Positions 46,155-56,900 of a stretch of 64,000 nucleotides of DNA are shown piece by piece; position 1 is the stretch's first letter; each line of letters begins with the position of its first letter. Under the pieces are notes generated by a model. That model did no database searches, was not told where the DNA came from, and saw only the letters and a program-made list of their open reading frames with translations. This DNA is from BM520 sp964474455 (GTDB lineage: Bacteria > Bacteroidota > Bacteroidia > Bacteroidales > BM520): assembly GCA_964474455.1 (NCBI GenBank), contig CAYYSU010000007.1, positions 16,452-80,451 on the forward strand, written 5' to 3'. The translations under genes were made by a program, and so were the position numbers.

Positions 46155-46724
46155 ATGGATATCGATAGAATTTATGTAAAGCAGTGCCTCGACAACGAAG
46201 CCAGAGCACAAGAGAATCTCTATCGTTTTTATGCACCCAAAATGCTTTCCTTGTGCAGAAAATATACTAAATCCATCGAGGAGGCGGAGGATATCATGCA
46301 GGAAGGTTTTATCAAGGTTTTCTCCAAGCTATGTGATTTCCGCAACGAAGGCTCCCTTGAGGGATGGATCAGAAGGATCATGATTAACACAGCGCTGAAT
46401 TTTCATAAACGTAAAACACCTACATACCAGGATATCACCATAGGCACGTTTGAGCATGTGCGCGTGGAAGAGTCCACATCCATTGAAAAACTTTCAGCCG
46501 AAGAGTTAGAAAAAGTAATTGCAACTATCCCAAATCCATATAAAACGGTATTTCATCTTAATGCAATATTAGGTTATACGCATAAAGAGATTGGCGAGAT
46601 GCTTAACATAAGCACAAACACCAGTAAATCAAGACTTAACAGAGCCCGACACATCATTCAAAAAAAATATTTCCACATCTACTCAACAGCCATTTCCCCT
46701 AGCTATGAGCGTGCTATTGCCTAA
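46155..46724 (+). CDS. ECF-type RNA polymerase sigma factor
   Basis: 189 residues. Region 2 (LYRFYAPKMLSLCRKYTKSIEEAEDIMQEGFIKVF, then LEGWIRRIMINTALNFHKRK) and region 4 (IPNPYKTVFHLNAILGYTHKEIGEML, then NTSKSRLNRARHIIQKKY) are complete. No anti-sigma gene is adjacent. The next gene on the same strand, 110 bases away, encodes a C25 protease exported by T9SS. In Porphyromonas an ECF factor (SigP) controls T9SS genes, but linking this protein to that role is inference from position only. Confidence 0.92.
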   Translation: MDIDRIYVKQCLDNEARAQENLYRFYAPKMLSLCRKYTKSIEEAEDIMQEGFIKVFSKLCDFRNEGSLEGWIRRIMINTALNFHKRKTPTYQDITIGTFEHVRVEESTSIEKLSAEELEKVIATIPNPYKTVFHLNAILGYTHKEIGEMLNISTNTSKSRLNRARHIIQKKYFHIYSTAISPSYERAIA

Positions 46725-46834
46725 TATTTTTCATATTCAGGCAACGCAGCTAAAGTTTATTGGTCTTAAAGGTGTAATTTGCACAAAATCATATTAACTC
46801 CTCTATTTTCTTTATGCACAAAAAACACCCAAGT

Positions 46835-49800
46835 ATGAAAAATTATCTACTATTATTGGTAGCAGGGCTGCTTTTATCTACAGCCTCCTTTGCCGGAAAA
46901 CAAATTCAAAAATATCATTTTACTCAACCTGAAATAATACAAAATGGCGATTACGTTGAAATTCTTTACGACAACTGTCAGAACTTCGGCTTTGAGGGTG
47001 AACCATTGATGCCCATGTTCAATGTCAATCTCCTGATACCTCAGGGAGAAACAATTATAGCAGTAAACATCCTAAACGTAGAGATGTGGGAAGAGACAAA
47101 AACGATAGATATCATGCCTGCTTCCAGGCCATTTCCCATTTCACAACCTGCTAAAGATTATGTGGTAATACCAAATACAGATATCTATTATTCTGATGCT
47201 GCATATCCAAATAATAAAATAGATAATATAAATACCGGTTTCCTCGCCGGGCATAGTATCGGAACGTTTACTATCAGTCCTGTCAGCTGGATTCCTTCTA
47301 CGGGAGAAGCATCGTTCATAAAAAATATCTCCATTGAAGTAATAACAGATAAGAGCGATAAAAAAGCATCTTTTATTGCAAAAAGAGATGAAATTGTAAA
47401 AAGCCGTATTGAAGCGCTTGTGGAGAACCCTCAAATGATGGATAATTATCACTATCAAACAGTGAAAACGGAAAATGAAAATGATCTCCTGATAATTACC
47501 AACCAGGAGCTTAAACCCGACTTTGAAACTTATGTGACATTCAAACAGTCCACAGGTTATTATACAGAAATTGTAACTGTTGAAGATATTTATGCCAACT
47601 ATGATGGTCAGGACAATCAGGAGAAAATCCGTAACTGTATTATTGATTATTATACCAACCACAACACACAATTTGTGATCCTGGGAGGTGACAGTGACCC
47701 TGCCAACAGTGCCGACTACATCATCCCTCATCGTGGCTTTTTTGCTCAGGATGAATATGATATCCCTTCCGATATGTATTACTGCTGTCTGGATGGCACA
47801 TGGAATGATAACGGCAATAACAAATGGGGCGAAGCAAATGAGACTGATCTCTTTGCTGAAGTTTTGATAGGACGCTTTTGTGTTGACCAAAGTAGCGAGA
47901 TATATAATCTTATCCAGAAAAATATCAGCTACCAGACGACTCCTGTAGTTGAAGATATTGAAAAAGCAATTATGATCGGCGAGCTGCTTGACAACAACCC
48001 TACTTATGGTGGAAATTATAAAGATCAGATCCTAAATGGCTCCTCGGCAAATGGTTATACTACCGCTGGTTTCCCGGAAAATTTTTCTGTGGAGACAATC
48101 TATGACAGAGATCAAAACTGGAATAAGTACACCATATTCGACAAATTTAATAATGATGGTATCAACCTAATGAATCATCTGGGTCACTCATTTACTGATT
48201 ATAATATGAAAATGTACTGTAGTGATGTAACCTTGCAGAACTTCACAAACGATGGTGTTACCAGAGGTTTTGCCATCGGATACAGCCAGGGATGTTATAA
48301 TGGCTCTTTTGATAACAGAAATACCTCACCGGGAAATTACAGCTCTACGGACTGTTTTGCAGAATTTATCACTAACCTTGAGCGCGCTCAGGTGGCTTGT
48401 ATAGCAAATTCCCGTTACGGATGGTATATGCCAAGCTCCACAAACAGCTCCAGCCAACTCTACGACAGAGAATTCTTCGACGCCATTTTCGGTGAAGGCA
48501 TAACAATGATTGGAGCTATGAATGCTGATTCAAAAGAGGATAATCCTGGGATCTTTAACAGCAATGAAAACTACAGATGGGTGGCTTACCAAACCAACCT
48601 GTTCGGCGATCCTACTCTTGATATATGGACAGCACAGCCCGAAGATATCATGGCTTCTTTGCCAGAAAGCATTATTATAGGTTCTCCTGAAATAGAAATA
48701 CAGATAGGTATTGAAGGTGCACGAATTGCCATTATGCAAAATGACTCACTCATAGGAAGAGGCGTTACAGACGATTATGGTGATGTCACCATAGAGTTTG
48801 AAAACCCTATCTCCTCAACAGATCCTATAACTGTTTCTGTTATTGCACATAACTATAACCGCCTGATACATGAAATGGTTATTATTAGCAACCAGCCTTA
48901 TGTTATTTACAGTGATCATGTTATTAATGATGAAAACGGTAATAATAATGGTAATGCTGATTTCTCTGAAACAGTTCTGGTAGATCTTACTTTAAAAAAT
49001 GTTGGCGACCAACCTTCGGAAGAGGTAATAGCAACAATCTCCACAGAAGATGAAAAAGTAACAATAACAAATGGTACAGCTACATTTGGATCATTTACAG
49101 CAGAGGAAATAATCACTCTTGAAGATGCATTTGAATTTATTGTTGCTGATGATGTCGAGGATGGACACAGAGTACCTTTCAATATCTCTGCCACAGATCA
49201 AAGCATGGATTGGAATAGCAAGATGTTCGTTACTATAAATGCTCCTGTGATGGAATATACAACAGCGATTATTTCTGATCCTGAAGGTAACAACAACGGT
49301 TTGATGGATGCTGGCGAGACACTGGATATCTCATTCAAAATTCAAAATACAGGTCATGCGGACTATATCTCTTCAATATCCACAATTACGAATGATTCAG
49401 AATATGTTACTATCAACGAGGGATCAGTAACAGAGATTGACATCATTGAAGCTGAAGGAGAAGTTATGGTTACGCTTAACGTATCGATAGATGAATATAC
49501 TCCTACCGGCACCCAGTGCACATTCTATTGCAACCTGGAAGCAGGAGCATACAGCACCGAAAGCGAGAAGGTCAAAAAAATTGGCCTTGTGGTTGAGAAT
49601 TTTGAAACAGGAGATTTCACTTCTTTCAACTGGTCGCTCTCAGGAGGTGAACTTTGGCATATTGTAGACGATGAGGTTGGAGAGGGTCAATATTCGGCAA
49701 AATCCGGAGCCATTGGAAACAGCGCCGTAACACTAATGCAGCTAGATGACTTTAATGTTTTAGCAGAAGATTCCGTGGCCTTTATGGTTAAAGTTTCTTC

Positions 49801-50293
49801 TGAGGCAGAGTATGACTATCTCTATTTCTATATCAATAACACCAAGATGGGAGAATGGGAAGGCGAAGAGGATTGGCAGCGTGTGGCATTCCCTGTTGAG
49901 CCCGGCGAGCAAACCCTCAGATGGTTATACAAAAAAGATCAATATGAAGCAGGCGGACAGGACTGCGCATGGGTTGACTTCATTGAACTACCAGCAATGG
50001 ATCTGGGTATTGGTGTGGAAGAGATAAATACCGAAATAGCTCTCAATGCTATGCCAAATCCGGCCAGCGAAACCCTTACCATCAGAATTAATAATCCTGA
50101 AAATCAAGAGATAACTCTAGAACTTCGTTCTCTTGACGGTAAAGAATTCAGAACAATTGCAGACAATGAAAACGCAATGAAAGGAGTACATACCTTTAAA
50201 GCAAACCTCAATAATCTTTCAGGAGGAGTTTATATTCTTTCTTTAAGAAGCAAAAATACTCTCATCACGAAAAAAGTAATTATCCAAAAATAA
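46835..50293 (+). CDS. C25 gingipain-like cysteine protease with type A T9SS domain
   Basis: 1152 residues from ATG 46835 (MKNYLLLLVAGLLLSTASFA signal). An earlier in-frame ATG at 46814 would add seven charged residues. After a propeptide, the C25 domain starts near LLIITNQELKPDFETYVTFKQ. Counting from 46814, the catalytic pair is H458 (NLMNHLGHSF) and C494 (GYSQGCYNGSF), with DCFAEFITNLERAQ after it. Then come Ig-like domains and a type A T9SS sorting domain (PNPASETLTIRINN, ending ILSLRSKNTLITKKVIIQK). An extracellular protease. Arg or Lys specificity cannot be told from sequence. Confidence 0.9.
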   Translation: MKNYLLLLVAGLLLSTASFAGKQIQKYHFTQPEIIQNGDYVEILYDNCQNFGFEGEPLMPMFNVNLLIPQGETIIAVNILNVEMWEETKTIDIMPASRPFPISQPAKDYVVIPNTDIYYSDAAYPNNKIDNINTGFLAGHSIGTFTISPVSWIPSTGEASFIKNISIEVITDKSDKKASFIAKRDEIVKSRIEALVENPQMMDNYHYQTVKTENENDLLIITNQELKPDFETYVTFKQSTGYYTEIVTVEDIYANYDGQDNQEKIRNCIIDYYTNHNTQFVILGGDSDPANSADYIIPHRGFFAQDEYDIPSDMYYCCLDGTWNDNGNNKWGEANETDLFAEVLIGRFCVDQSSEIYNLIQKNISYQTTPVVEDIEKAIMIGELLDNNPTYGGNYKDQILNGSSANGYTTAGFPENFSVETIYDRDQNWNKYTIFDKFNNDGINLMNHLGHSFTDYNMKMYCSDVTLQNFTNDGVTRGFAIGYSQGCYNGSFDNRNTSPGNYSSTDCFAEFITNLERAQVACIANSRYGWYMPSSTNSSSQLYDREFFDAIFGEGITMIGAMNADSKEDNPGIFNSNENYRWVAYQTNLFGDPTLDIWTAQPEDIMASLPESIIIGSPEIEIQIGIEGARIAIMQNDSLIGRGVTDDYGDVTIEFENPISSTDPITVSVIAHNYNRLIHEMVIISNQPYVIYSDHVINDENGNNNGNADFSETVLVDLTLKNVGDQPSEEVIATISTEDEKVTITNGTATFGSFTAEEIITLEDAFEFIVADDVEDGHRVPFNISATDQSMDWNSKMFVTINAPVMEYTTAIISDPEGNNNGLMDAGETLDISFKIQNTGHADYISSISTITNDSEYVTINEGSVTEIDIIEAEGEVMVTLNVSIDEYTPTGTQCTFYCNLEAGAYSTESEKVKKIGLVVENFETGDFTSFNWSLSGGELWHIVDDEVGEGQYSAKSGAIGNSAVTLMQLDDFNVLAEDSVAFMVKVSSEAEYDYLYFYINNTKMGEWEGEEDWQRVAFPVEPGEQTLRWLYKKDQYEAGGQDCAWVDFIELPAMDLGIGVEEINTEIALNAMPNPASETLTIRINNPENQEITLELRSLDGKEFRTIADNENAMKGVHTFKANLNNLSGGVYILSLRSKNTLITKKVIIQK

Positions 50294-50320
50294 AATTTGG
50301 AATTATTATAACATTACTTA

Positions 50321-50351
50321 CGGTGGCACCCTCGGGGTGTCACCGTTTTTT
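50321..50351 (+). terminator. intrinsic terminator after the C25 protease gene
   Basis: Stem cggtggcaccc / gggtgtcaccg (11 pairs with one G-U), three-base loop, six T. Begins 28 bases after the stop. Confidence 0.92.
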
Positions 50352-50352
50352 A

Positions 50353-50361
50353 TACTTTTAT
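50353..50361 (+). promoter_or_regulatory. possible -7 element TACTTTTAT
   Basis: A variant of TAnnTTTG overlapping the end of the preceding terminator, 24 bases before the second C69 gene. The -33 region falls inside the terminator stem. Confidence 0.3.
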
Positions 50362-50385
50362 ATTTCATAACCAAAAACAACAGCT

Positions 50386-52008
50386 ATGAAAAGGTTTGTA
50401 TTGATTTTTATTATGCTATTTGCGGCAGCACAAGCATTCTCCTGTACCGATATCGTTGTAGGAAAGAAGGCTTCTAAAGATGGATCAGTCATTGTTGCTC
50501 ATACTGAATGCGGCCCTGACAGCCGGATAAGAGTTGTTCCCGGCAGCACATTTCCTGAAGGTACAATGGCATCTGTATATTGGGGTTTGACTGAAATTAA
50601 CGGTGGGCTGGAAGAGTATGGTGAGATAATTGGCCATATCCCACAGGTTGAACAGACGTATTCATATTTCCATTCTGCATATTCACATATCAATGAGTAT
50701 CAACTGGCTATTGCTGAAAGCACCATTAGCCAACGGGAAGAGCTAAAGTTTAACAGAGAAGACTCAGATCAGATAATGACCATTGAACAGGCCATGGCAT
50801 TTGCATTACAACGCTGTAAGACTGCAGAGGAAGCTCTTGAACTAATTACCTCATTGGTTGATAAATATGGTTTTCTGCCATCGTGCATAGGAGAATCCGA
50901 AGCACTATGCATCGCAGATACTGAAGAGGTATGGGTTCTGGAAGTGTTCAGCGTTGGTCCGGGATGGAAAAAAGATAGTGGGAAATCGGGTGCCATATGG
51001 GCTGCACAGCGTCTTCCCGACGATCACGTGACTATGATTCCCAACTGGAGCATCATAAAAGAGATCGATACTAAAGACAAAGAAAACTTCAGGGCGTCAA
51101 AAAACTATAAAGATATTGCCATTGAAAAGGGATGGTATAATCCCAATGGCACAAAACCATTTATCTGGCAGGATGTATATTCACCCATACCAAGAGAGTG
51201 GGCAACGGGTCGGTTCTGGCTCTTTTTCAATGAAGTCGCCCCTGATCTGGCCGGGCTACCCAAAAGAGATCTCAAAACACCCTTCGACGGGCAACACCCT
51301 TACACTCAATACGTTGAACCTCTTTCAGTCTATCCTTTTTCCATAAAACCCAAAGAAAAACTCTCTGTTGAGGATGTGAGGAGATTACAGCGTTCTGTGT
51401 TCAGTGGGACGATATATGATATGACCTCCGACCCGGATTGGTATATTCCAAAAGATGGCCAGATGAAACTCAGTCCTTTGGCAACGCCTTTTCCGACAAA
51501 AGATATGCGTGAGCTTCTGGATATTACCTGGAGAAGAAATGTGGTACGCACAGGATATGGTATGATTGCGCAACTACGTGGATGGCTGCCCCATGAGATT
51601 GGTGGTGTTTACTGGGTATATCAGGACAATCAGTATTGCAGCCCGTATGTACCTATTTATACCGGTGTAACAGACATCCATGAGAGTTATAAAATCTATG
51701 ATGCAGAAGCATTCGATGAAAACTCCGCGCGCTGGATATATGATTTGGCTGATAATCTTCTATACCTCAAATGGCAGGAAGCCTCAAAGGATTTGGAGAA
51801 AACACGTGACGAGCTGGAGAGAGACTTCCATCAAAAGCAGGCCGAAATAGAGAAAAAAGCTCTGGAATTATATAATAATGATCCGGAAGAAGCAAAAAAA
51901 TTCCTTACGGAATACTCATATTCATGTATGGAAAATTCCGTGGAACAATACAGAGAGTTGATAAAACTATTAATCACAAAATATACCAATAATCGTCAAG
52001 GCTCCTAG
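50386..52008 (+). CDS. C69-family dipeptidase (second copy), exported
   Basis: 540 residues. The signal peptide is followed directly by C20, the catalytic nucleophile (AAAQAFSCTDIVVGKKASKDGSVIVAHTEC). If signal peptidase cuts after S19 (A-F-S), the nucleophile becomes the new N-terminus without a propeptide. Other C69 segments are LELITSLVDKYGFLPSCIGESEAL, EEVWVLEVFSVGPGW and GYGMIAQLRGWLPHEIGGVYWV. The C-terminus has a coiled-coil-like Lys/Glu-rich region. Paralog of the gene at 41561. It has its own promoter region after the C25 terminator. Confidence 0.88.
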   Translation: MKRFVLIFIMLFAAAQAFSCTDIVVGKKASKDGSVIVAHTECGPDSRIRVVPGSTFPEGTMASVYWGLTEINGGLEEYGEIIGHIPQVEQTYSYFHSAYSHINEYQLAIAESTISQREELKFNREDSDQIMTIEQAMAFALQRCKTAEEALELITSLVDKYGFLPSCIGESEALCIADTEEVWVLEVFSVGPGWKKDSGKSGAIWAAQRLPDDHVTMIPNWSIIKEIDTKDKENFRASKNYKDIAIEKGWYNPNGTKPFIWQDVYSPIPREWATGRFWLFFNEVAPDLAGLPKRDLKTPFDGQHPYTQYVEPLSVYPFSIKPKEKLSVEDVRRLQRSVFSGTIYDMTSDPDWYIPKDGQMKLSPLATPFPTKDMRELLDITWRRNVVRTGYGMIAQLRGWLPHEIGGVYWVYQDNQYCSPYVPIYTGVTDIHESYKIYDAEAFDENSARWIYDLADNLLYLKWQEASKDLEKTRDELERDFHQKQAEIEKKALELYNNDPEEAKKFLTEYSYSCMENSVEQYRELIKLLITKYTNNRQGS

Positions 52009-52043
52009 AGTTATAAAACGTTTTAGAGTTCTTTATTTTTCTC

Positions 52044-52051
52044 TACATTTG
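52044..52051 (+). promoter_or_regulatory. -7 box TACATTTG before the symporter gene
   Basis: Exact TAnnTTTG match, 34 bases before ATG 52086. A partial -33 (TTTT) lies 20 bases upstream. Expected to drive the symporter-GH2 pair. Confidence 0.5.
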
Positions 52052-52085
52052 TACACCGTAAAATATCAATTAAAGCAGTAAGATC

Positions 52086-53894
52086 ATGGCATTAGCTACT
52101 ATTGATTGGATTATCGTAGCGATATTTTTTCTTATCGTAATAGGCATTGGCTGGGTAGCTTCGCGCACAGCCGGAAAGAGCACATCAGAATTCTTTTTAG
52201 GTGGTCGCGGAATGCCGTGGTGGCTTCTGGGTATATCAATGGTAGCCTGTACTTTTTCGGCAGATACTCCTAACCTTGTCACCGGGATGGTACGTGAATC
52301 CGGTGTTGCCAAAAACTGGGCCTGGTGGGCGTTTCTCATTACCGGCATGGTAACAGTATTTATCTATGCCAGGTTGTGGCGCCGCTCTAACGTTATGACC
52401 GACCTGGAGTATTACGAACTACGATATGGTGGTAAAGCGGCTTCTTTTCTGCGAGGCTTCAGGGCTGTTTATCTGGGATTATTTTTCAACACCCTGATCA
52501 TGGGTAGTGTCACCCTGGCGGCAATTAAGATTGGTGCAGTAATGTTCAATATTCCACCACTACAGACAGTAATTTTTGCTTCTATAGGTGTAGTAATATA
52601 TGCTGCCGTGGGAGGCTTGAAAGGAGTAATATGGGCAGATTTTTTCCAGTATGGCATTGCTCTTTTCGGTGCCGTTTTCGCTGCTGTGGTAGCTTTACGC
52701 CAACCCGAAGTTGGAGGTCTCGACGGGCTTCTCTCCCACCCTGTCGTACAGGAAAAGATGAACTTCCTGCCTGACTTCTCCAATCCGGCACAATATGTTC
52801 CTCTGTTGATAATCCCTATTGCGGTTCAATGGTGGAGCGTGTGGTACCCCGGTGCGGAACCCGGTGGCGGAGGATATATTGCTCAGCGTATGCTGGCGGC
52901 AAAAGATGAAAAAAATGCCATCGGAGCAACACTGCTATTTAACTTTATGCACTATGCTATCAGACCATGGCCGTGGATTATCGTGGCTCTGGCTTCATTG
53001 GTGATATACCCTGACCTTACAGCAATACACACCGAATTCTCCGGCATCGACCCTACATACCTGAAAGACGATATAGCATACCCTGTTATGATGTCGAAGC
53101 TCGGTCCGGGGTGGCTGGGACTTATTGTGGCATCACTTATTGCTGCATATATGTCAACCATCGGAACACACCTGAACTGGGGATCCAGTTATATTGTCAA
53201 CGATTTCTACAAGCGTTTTGTCAAGAAAGATGCTTCTGAGAAGGAGCTGGTAAAAGTTGGCCGGATATCAACTGTTCTGCTTATGGTTATCGCCGGAACA
53301 TTTGCTCTCACACTTATGGATAATGCCACACAGGCATTTAACATTCTGCTACTCACCGGTGCCGGCTCAGGAGCCATATATATTTTGCGGTGGTTCTGGT
53401 GGCGCATCAATGCCTGGACAGAAATCGTCGCAATGGTTTTTGCCACGATTCAGGCACTTATACTGGTACTTGCGATACCCAATGAAGCCGTTGAAACTGC
53501 CGTATTGGATGGGTTCACCATCAAGCTGCTCATTGCAGTGGCAGGTACATCAGTAGCATGGATCCTCACCATGCTACTCACTAAGCCTGAAAGTAAAGAG
53601 ACATTACGCAAATTCTACCGCGCTACCAGACCGGGAGGACCGGGATGGAAGAGAGTTATTGAGGATGCCCGCAATGACGGCGATATGATAGATGAAAAAG
53701 ACCATGGGAAAAAATGGGAAATGCCTCTACAGATACTATGCGTTTTTTTAGGGTGTGTCGTTATATACTCATTCCTTTTTGCCATAGGCTCTTTCATATA
53801 CAAAAATGTTACAATAGGAGTTATACTTGCATCAGTAGGACTGATAGGAACATGGCTGCTTTTCAAATCCTTCAACAAATTAAGAACAGAATAA
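52086..53894 (+). CDS. sodium:solute symporter (SSS family)
   Basis: 602-residue integral membrane protein with about 14 hydrophobic segments. The N-terminal signature SEFFLGGRGMPWWLLGISMVACTFSADTPNLVTG and the sodium-site region GWLGLIVASLIAAYMSTIGTHLNWGSSYIVNDFYKRF are typical of SSS permeases. It imports a solute with Na+, perhaps galactose or another sugar given its coupling with the GH2 gene 13 bases downstream, though the family also covers amino acids and vitamins. Confidence 0.9.
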   Translation: MALATIDWIIVAIFFLIVIGIGWVASRTAGKSTSEFFLGGRGMPWWLLGISMVACTFSADTPNLVTGMVRESGVAKNWAWWAFLITGMVTVFIYARLWRRSNVMTDLEYYELRYGGKAASFLRGFRAVYLGLFFNTLIMGSVTLAAIKIGAVMFNIPPLQTVIFASIGVVIYAAVGGLKGVIWADFFQYGIALFGAVFAAVVALRQPEVGGLDGLLSHPVVQEKMNFLPDFSNPAQYVPLLIIPIAVQWWSVWYPGAEPGGGGYIAQRMLAAKDEKNAIGATLLFNFMHYAIRPWPWIIVALASLVIYPDLTAIHTEFSGIDPTYLKDDIAYPVMMSKLGPGWLGLIVASLIAAYMSTIGTHLNWGSSYIVNDFYKRFVKKDASEKELVKVGRISTVLLMVIAGTFALTLMDNATQAFNILLLTGAGSGAIYILRWFWWRINAWTEIVAMVFATIQALILVLAIPNEAVETAVLDGFTIKLLIAVAGTSVAWILTMLLTKPESKETLRKFYRATRPGGPGWKRVIEDARNDGDMIDEKDHGKKWEMPLQILCVFLGCVVIYSFLFAIGSFIYKNVTIGVILASVGLIGTWLLFKSFNKLRTE

Positions 53895-53907
53895 TAACCC
53901 AAATACT

Positions 53908-56900
53908 ATGAATTACTTCATCAAATTATTTTTTGCCACGGCAATAATAGCTGTTACAAGTATTACGGCACAGGGTCAAATCTGGCAGGATCCTTCTGTT
54001 TTTGAAATCAATAAAATGGAACCCAGGGCAACAGCAATACCATACCCCGACAAAAAGAGTGCTATAGCCAATAATCCGGAAAAAAATTCATCATACAGAA
54101 GTTTAAACGGAGAATGGAAGTTCTCATGGTATGAATCTGTATATGATGCTCCTGAAGATTTCTATACCCTTAATTATAATGATGAAAAATGGGGACATAT
54201 TGCTGTTCCCGGCAACTGGGAAGTTAACGGTTATGGTATTCCCATATATGTAAATCAGCCGTACGCCTTTACATCAGACCCCAAGCCACCTCACATCCCC
54301 GACAGCATTAATAATACAGGTCTTTACAGAGAGTGGATTGATATCCCTGATGAGTGGAATAAAAAAACCGTTATCCTTCACATTGGAGCAGTAAAATCTG
54401 CCGCTTTTATATACATCAACGGCACCGAGGTAGGATATACTCAGGGAGCTAAGCTACCATCAGAATTTGATATCACCGATTATATTAAACCCGGAAAGAA
54501 TCTGTTGGCAATGAAGGTTCTCAGATGGTCGGATGGATCCTACCTTGAGTGTCAGGATTTTTGGAGAATATCAGGTATTCAAAGAGATGTTTATCTTACC
54601 GCACATAACGAAATATTTATTAAGGATTTCCATGTTAATCCGGTGCTGGACGAAGCCCTCTCAAAAAGCACGATACACCTCACCGTTGAAACGGAGACGA
54701 CAGAAAAATATGAGGATATAACTGCTGTATATCAGCTATTAGATGAAAAAAATGCCACTGTTCTTGAAAAAGAAATAGAGATCACCAAAGACAGCATAAC
54801 ATCTTCCATTTCATTTGATAACCCAAAACTCTGGAGTGCTGAGAAGCCAAATCTATACAGATCTGTTATCACATTAAAAAAGAGAAACAAAATATTGGAA
54901 TCCGTAGCATGTAATACCGGATTCAGGGATGTAAGAATAGAAAACGGACAGTTACTTGTAAACAGAGTTCCGGTATATCTCAAGGGCGTTAACCGTCATG
55001 AGCATGACCCTGTAACAGCTCATTATATATCGAAGGAGTCGATGCTGGTTGATATCCAGCTTATGAAGAATCATAATATCAATGCGGTACGCACATGTCA
55101 CTATCCTGACGACCCATACTGGTATGAGCTATGCGATAAATATGGCATCTACCTGATAGATGAAGCCAACATAGAGTCTCATGGCATGGGATACCACCCC
55201 GACCGTACTCTGGGCAACAACCCCGACTGGGAGGCAGCACACATGATGCGCATCAGGAGAATGGTTGAGAGGGATAAAAACCACCCCTCGATAATTATCT
55301 GGTCTTTAGGTAATGAGGCCGGCGATGGATGCAACTTCGAAAAGGCTTCTGCATGGGTACATGAACGTGACAACACCAGACCCGTTCAATATGAGCGTGC
55401 CCTTCTGCGTGAACATACAGATATCTACTGCCCCATGTACACCAGTATCAAATACATTGAATCGTGGGCACAAACTGATGATCCACGGCCTTTAATAATG
55501 TGTGAGTATGCTCACTCAATGGGCAACTCTACCGGTAACCTACAGGACTACTGGGATGTTATAGAAAAGTATCCGCGTTTACAGGGCGGCTTTATATGGG
55601 ATTGGGTCGATCAGGGTTTAATGAAAAAAGATGAATCCGGGAGATCATTCTGGGCCTATGGAGGCGATTTTGGACCTGAAGATATACCCAGCGACGGAAA
55701 TTTCTGCATGAACGGACTGGTGAGTCCCACAAGAACACCTCATCCGGCTCTTTATGAAGTACAAAAGGTATATCAGTATGTTGATATGAGCTGGGATAAG
55801 AAAAAAGACAATAGTGTTCTGATAAAGAATAAATACCACTTCACAGATCTCGAAGATTTCTATTTATCGTATAAGATAAAAGGTAATGGCATAGTGCTGT
55901 TCGAGGGTGAAATAGATAATATCTCATCACTGCCAGGAGAGTATATCTCTGTTACATTTCCGGAGATAAAAAAGATCGCCCCTACTCCTAACACAAAATA
56001 CTTCCTTCATCTGAAAATTAATACCAAGCATCAAAATGGTTTGCTAAAAGCAAATACTACTGTGGCATCAGAGCAGTTGAGGATACCATTAAATACACCG
56101 CCATTCATGCCTGCAATGCCAGTAAATGCCATTACAATTAAAGAGAATGATACAGCATTCATTCTTAACGCATCAGAGATATCATACTATATTGATAAAA
56201 GTAACGGTTATCTGGAGCAAATCGTCGAAGGCGGGAGAGAGATTCTTGCCTCTCCGCTACAACCTGATTTCTGGAGAGCCCCGACAGACAATGACTTCGG
56301 CTATGGCATGGAGAAACGGTGTGCAATATGGAAGAATATCTCACGCGCCAGTAGTTTGAATAATATTAACATCGAAAATAAGTCAACTCGTTTAGTGACA
56401 TTAAAAGCTACTATTGATCACATCGATAGTCAGTCGGAAATCATCATAACATATAAACTATATCATGATGGAATACTGGCTGTGTTGTTAGAGTTTACTC
56501 CGTGTATAATGGGATTACCAATATTACCACGGTTTGGGATGTCCACAAGTTTAAAGAGAGGATATGAAAATCTGGATTGGTTTGGCAGAGGTCCTCATGA
56601 AAACTATATTGACAGAAACAGCAGTGCATACATCGATCTCTATCAAAGCAATGTTAACAACCAATTTTATCCATATTCCAGGCCACAGGAGAGCGGAAAT
56701 AAGAGTGACGTAGATTGGGTTAGTATTTCGGATATGACCTCTTACGGAGTAATCTTTGCAGCATCGGAAACCCTGGGCTTTTCTGCTTTACCATATAGTA
56801 CGTCTGAACTGGATTGTATCACAAAATACAACTATCGCCATCCCAAAGATTTAATAAAAACAGGGATTACATATCTCCATATAGATAAAAAACAGATGGG

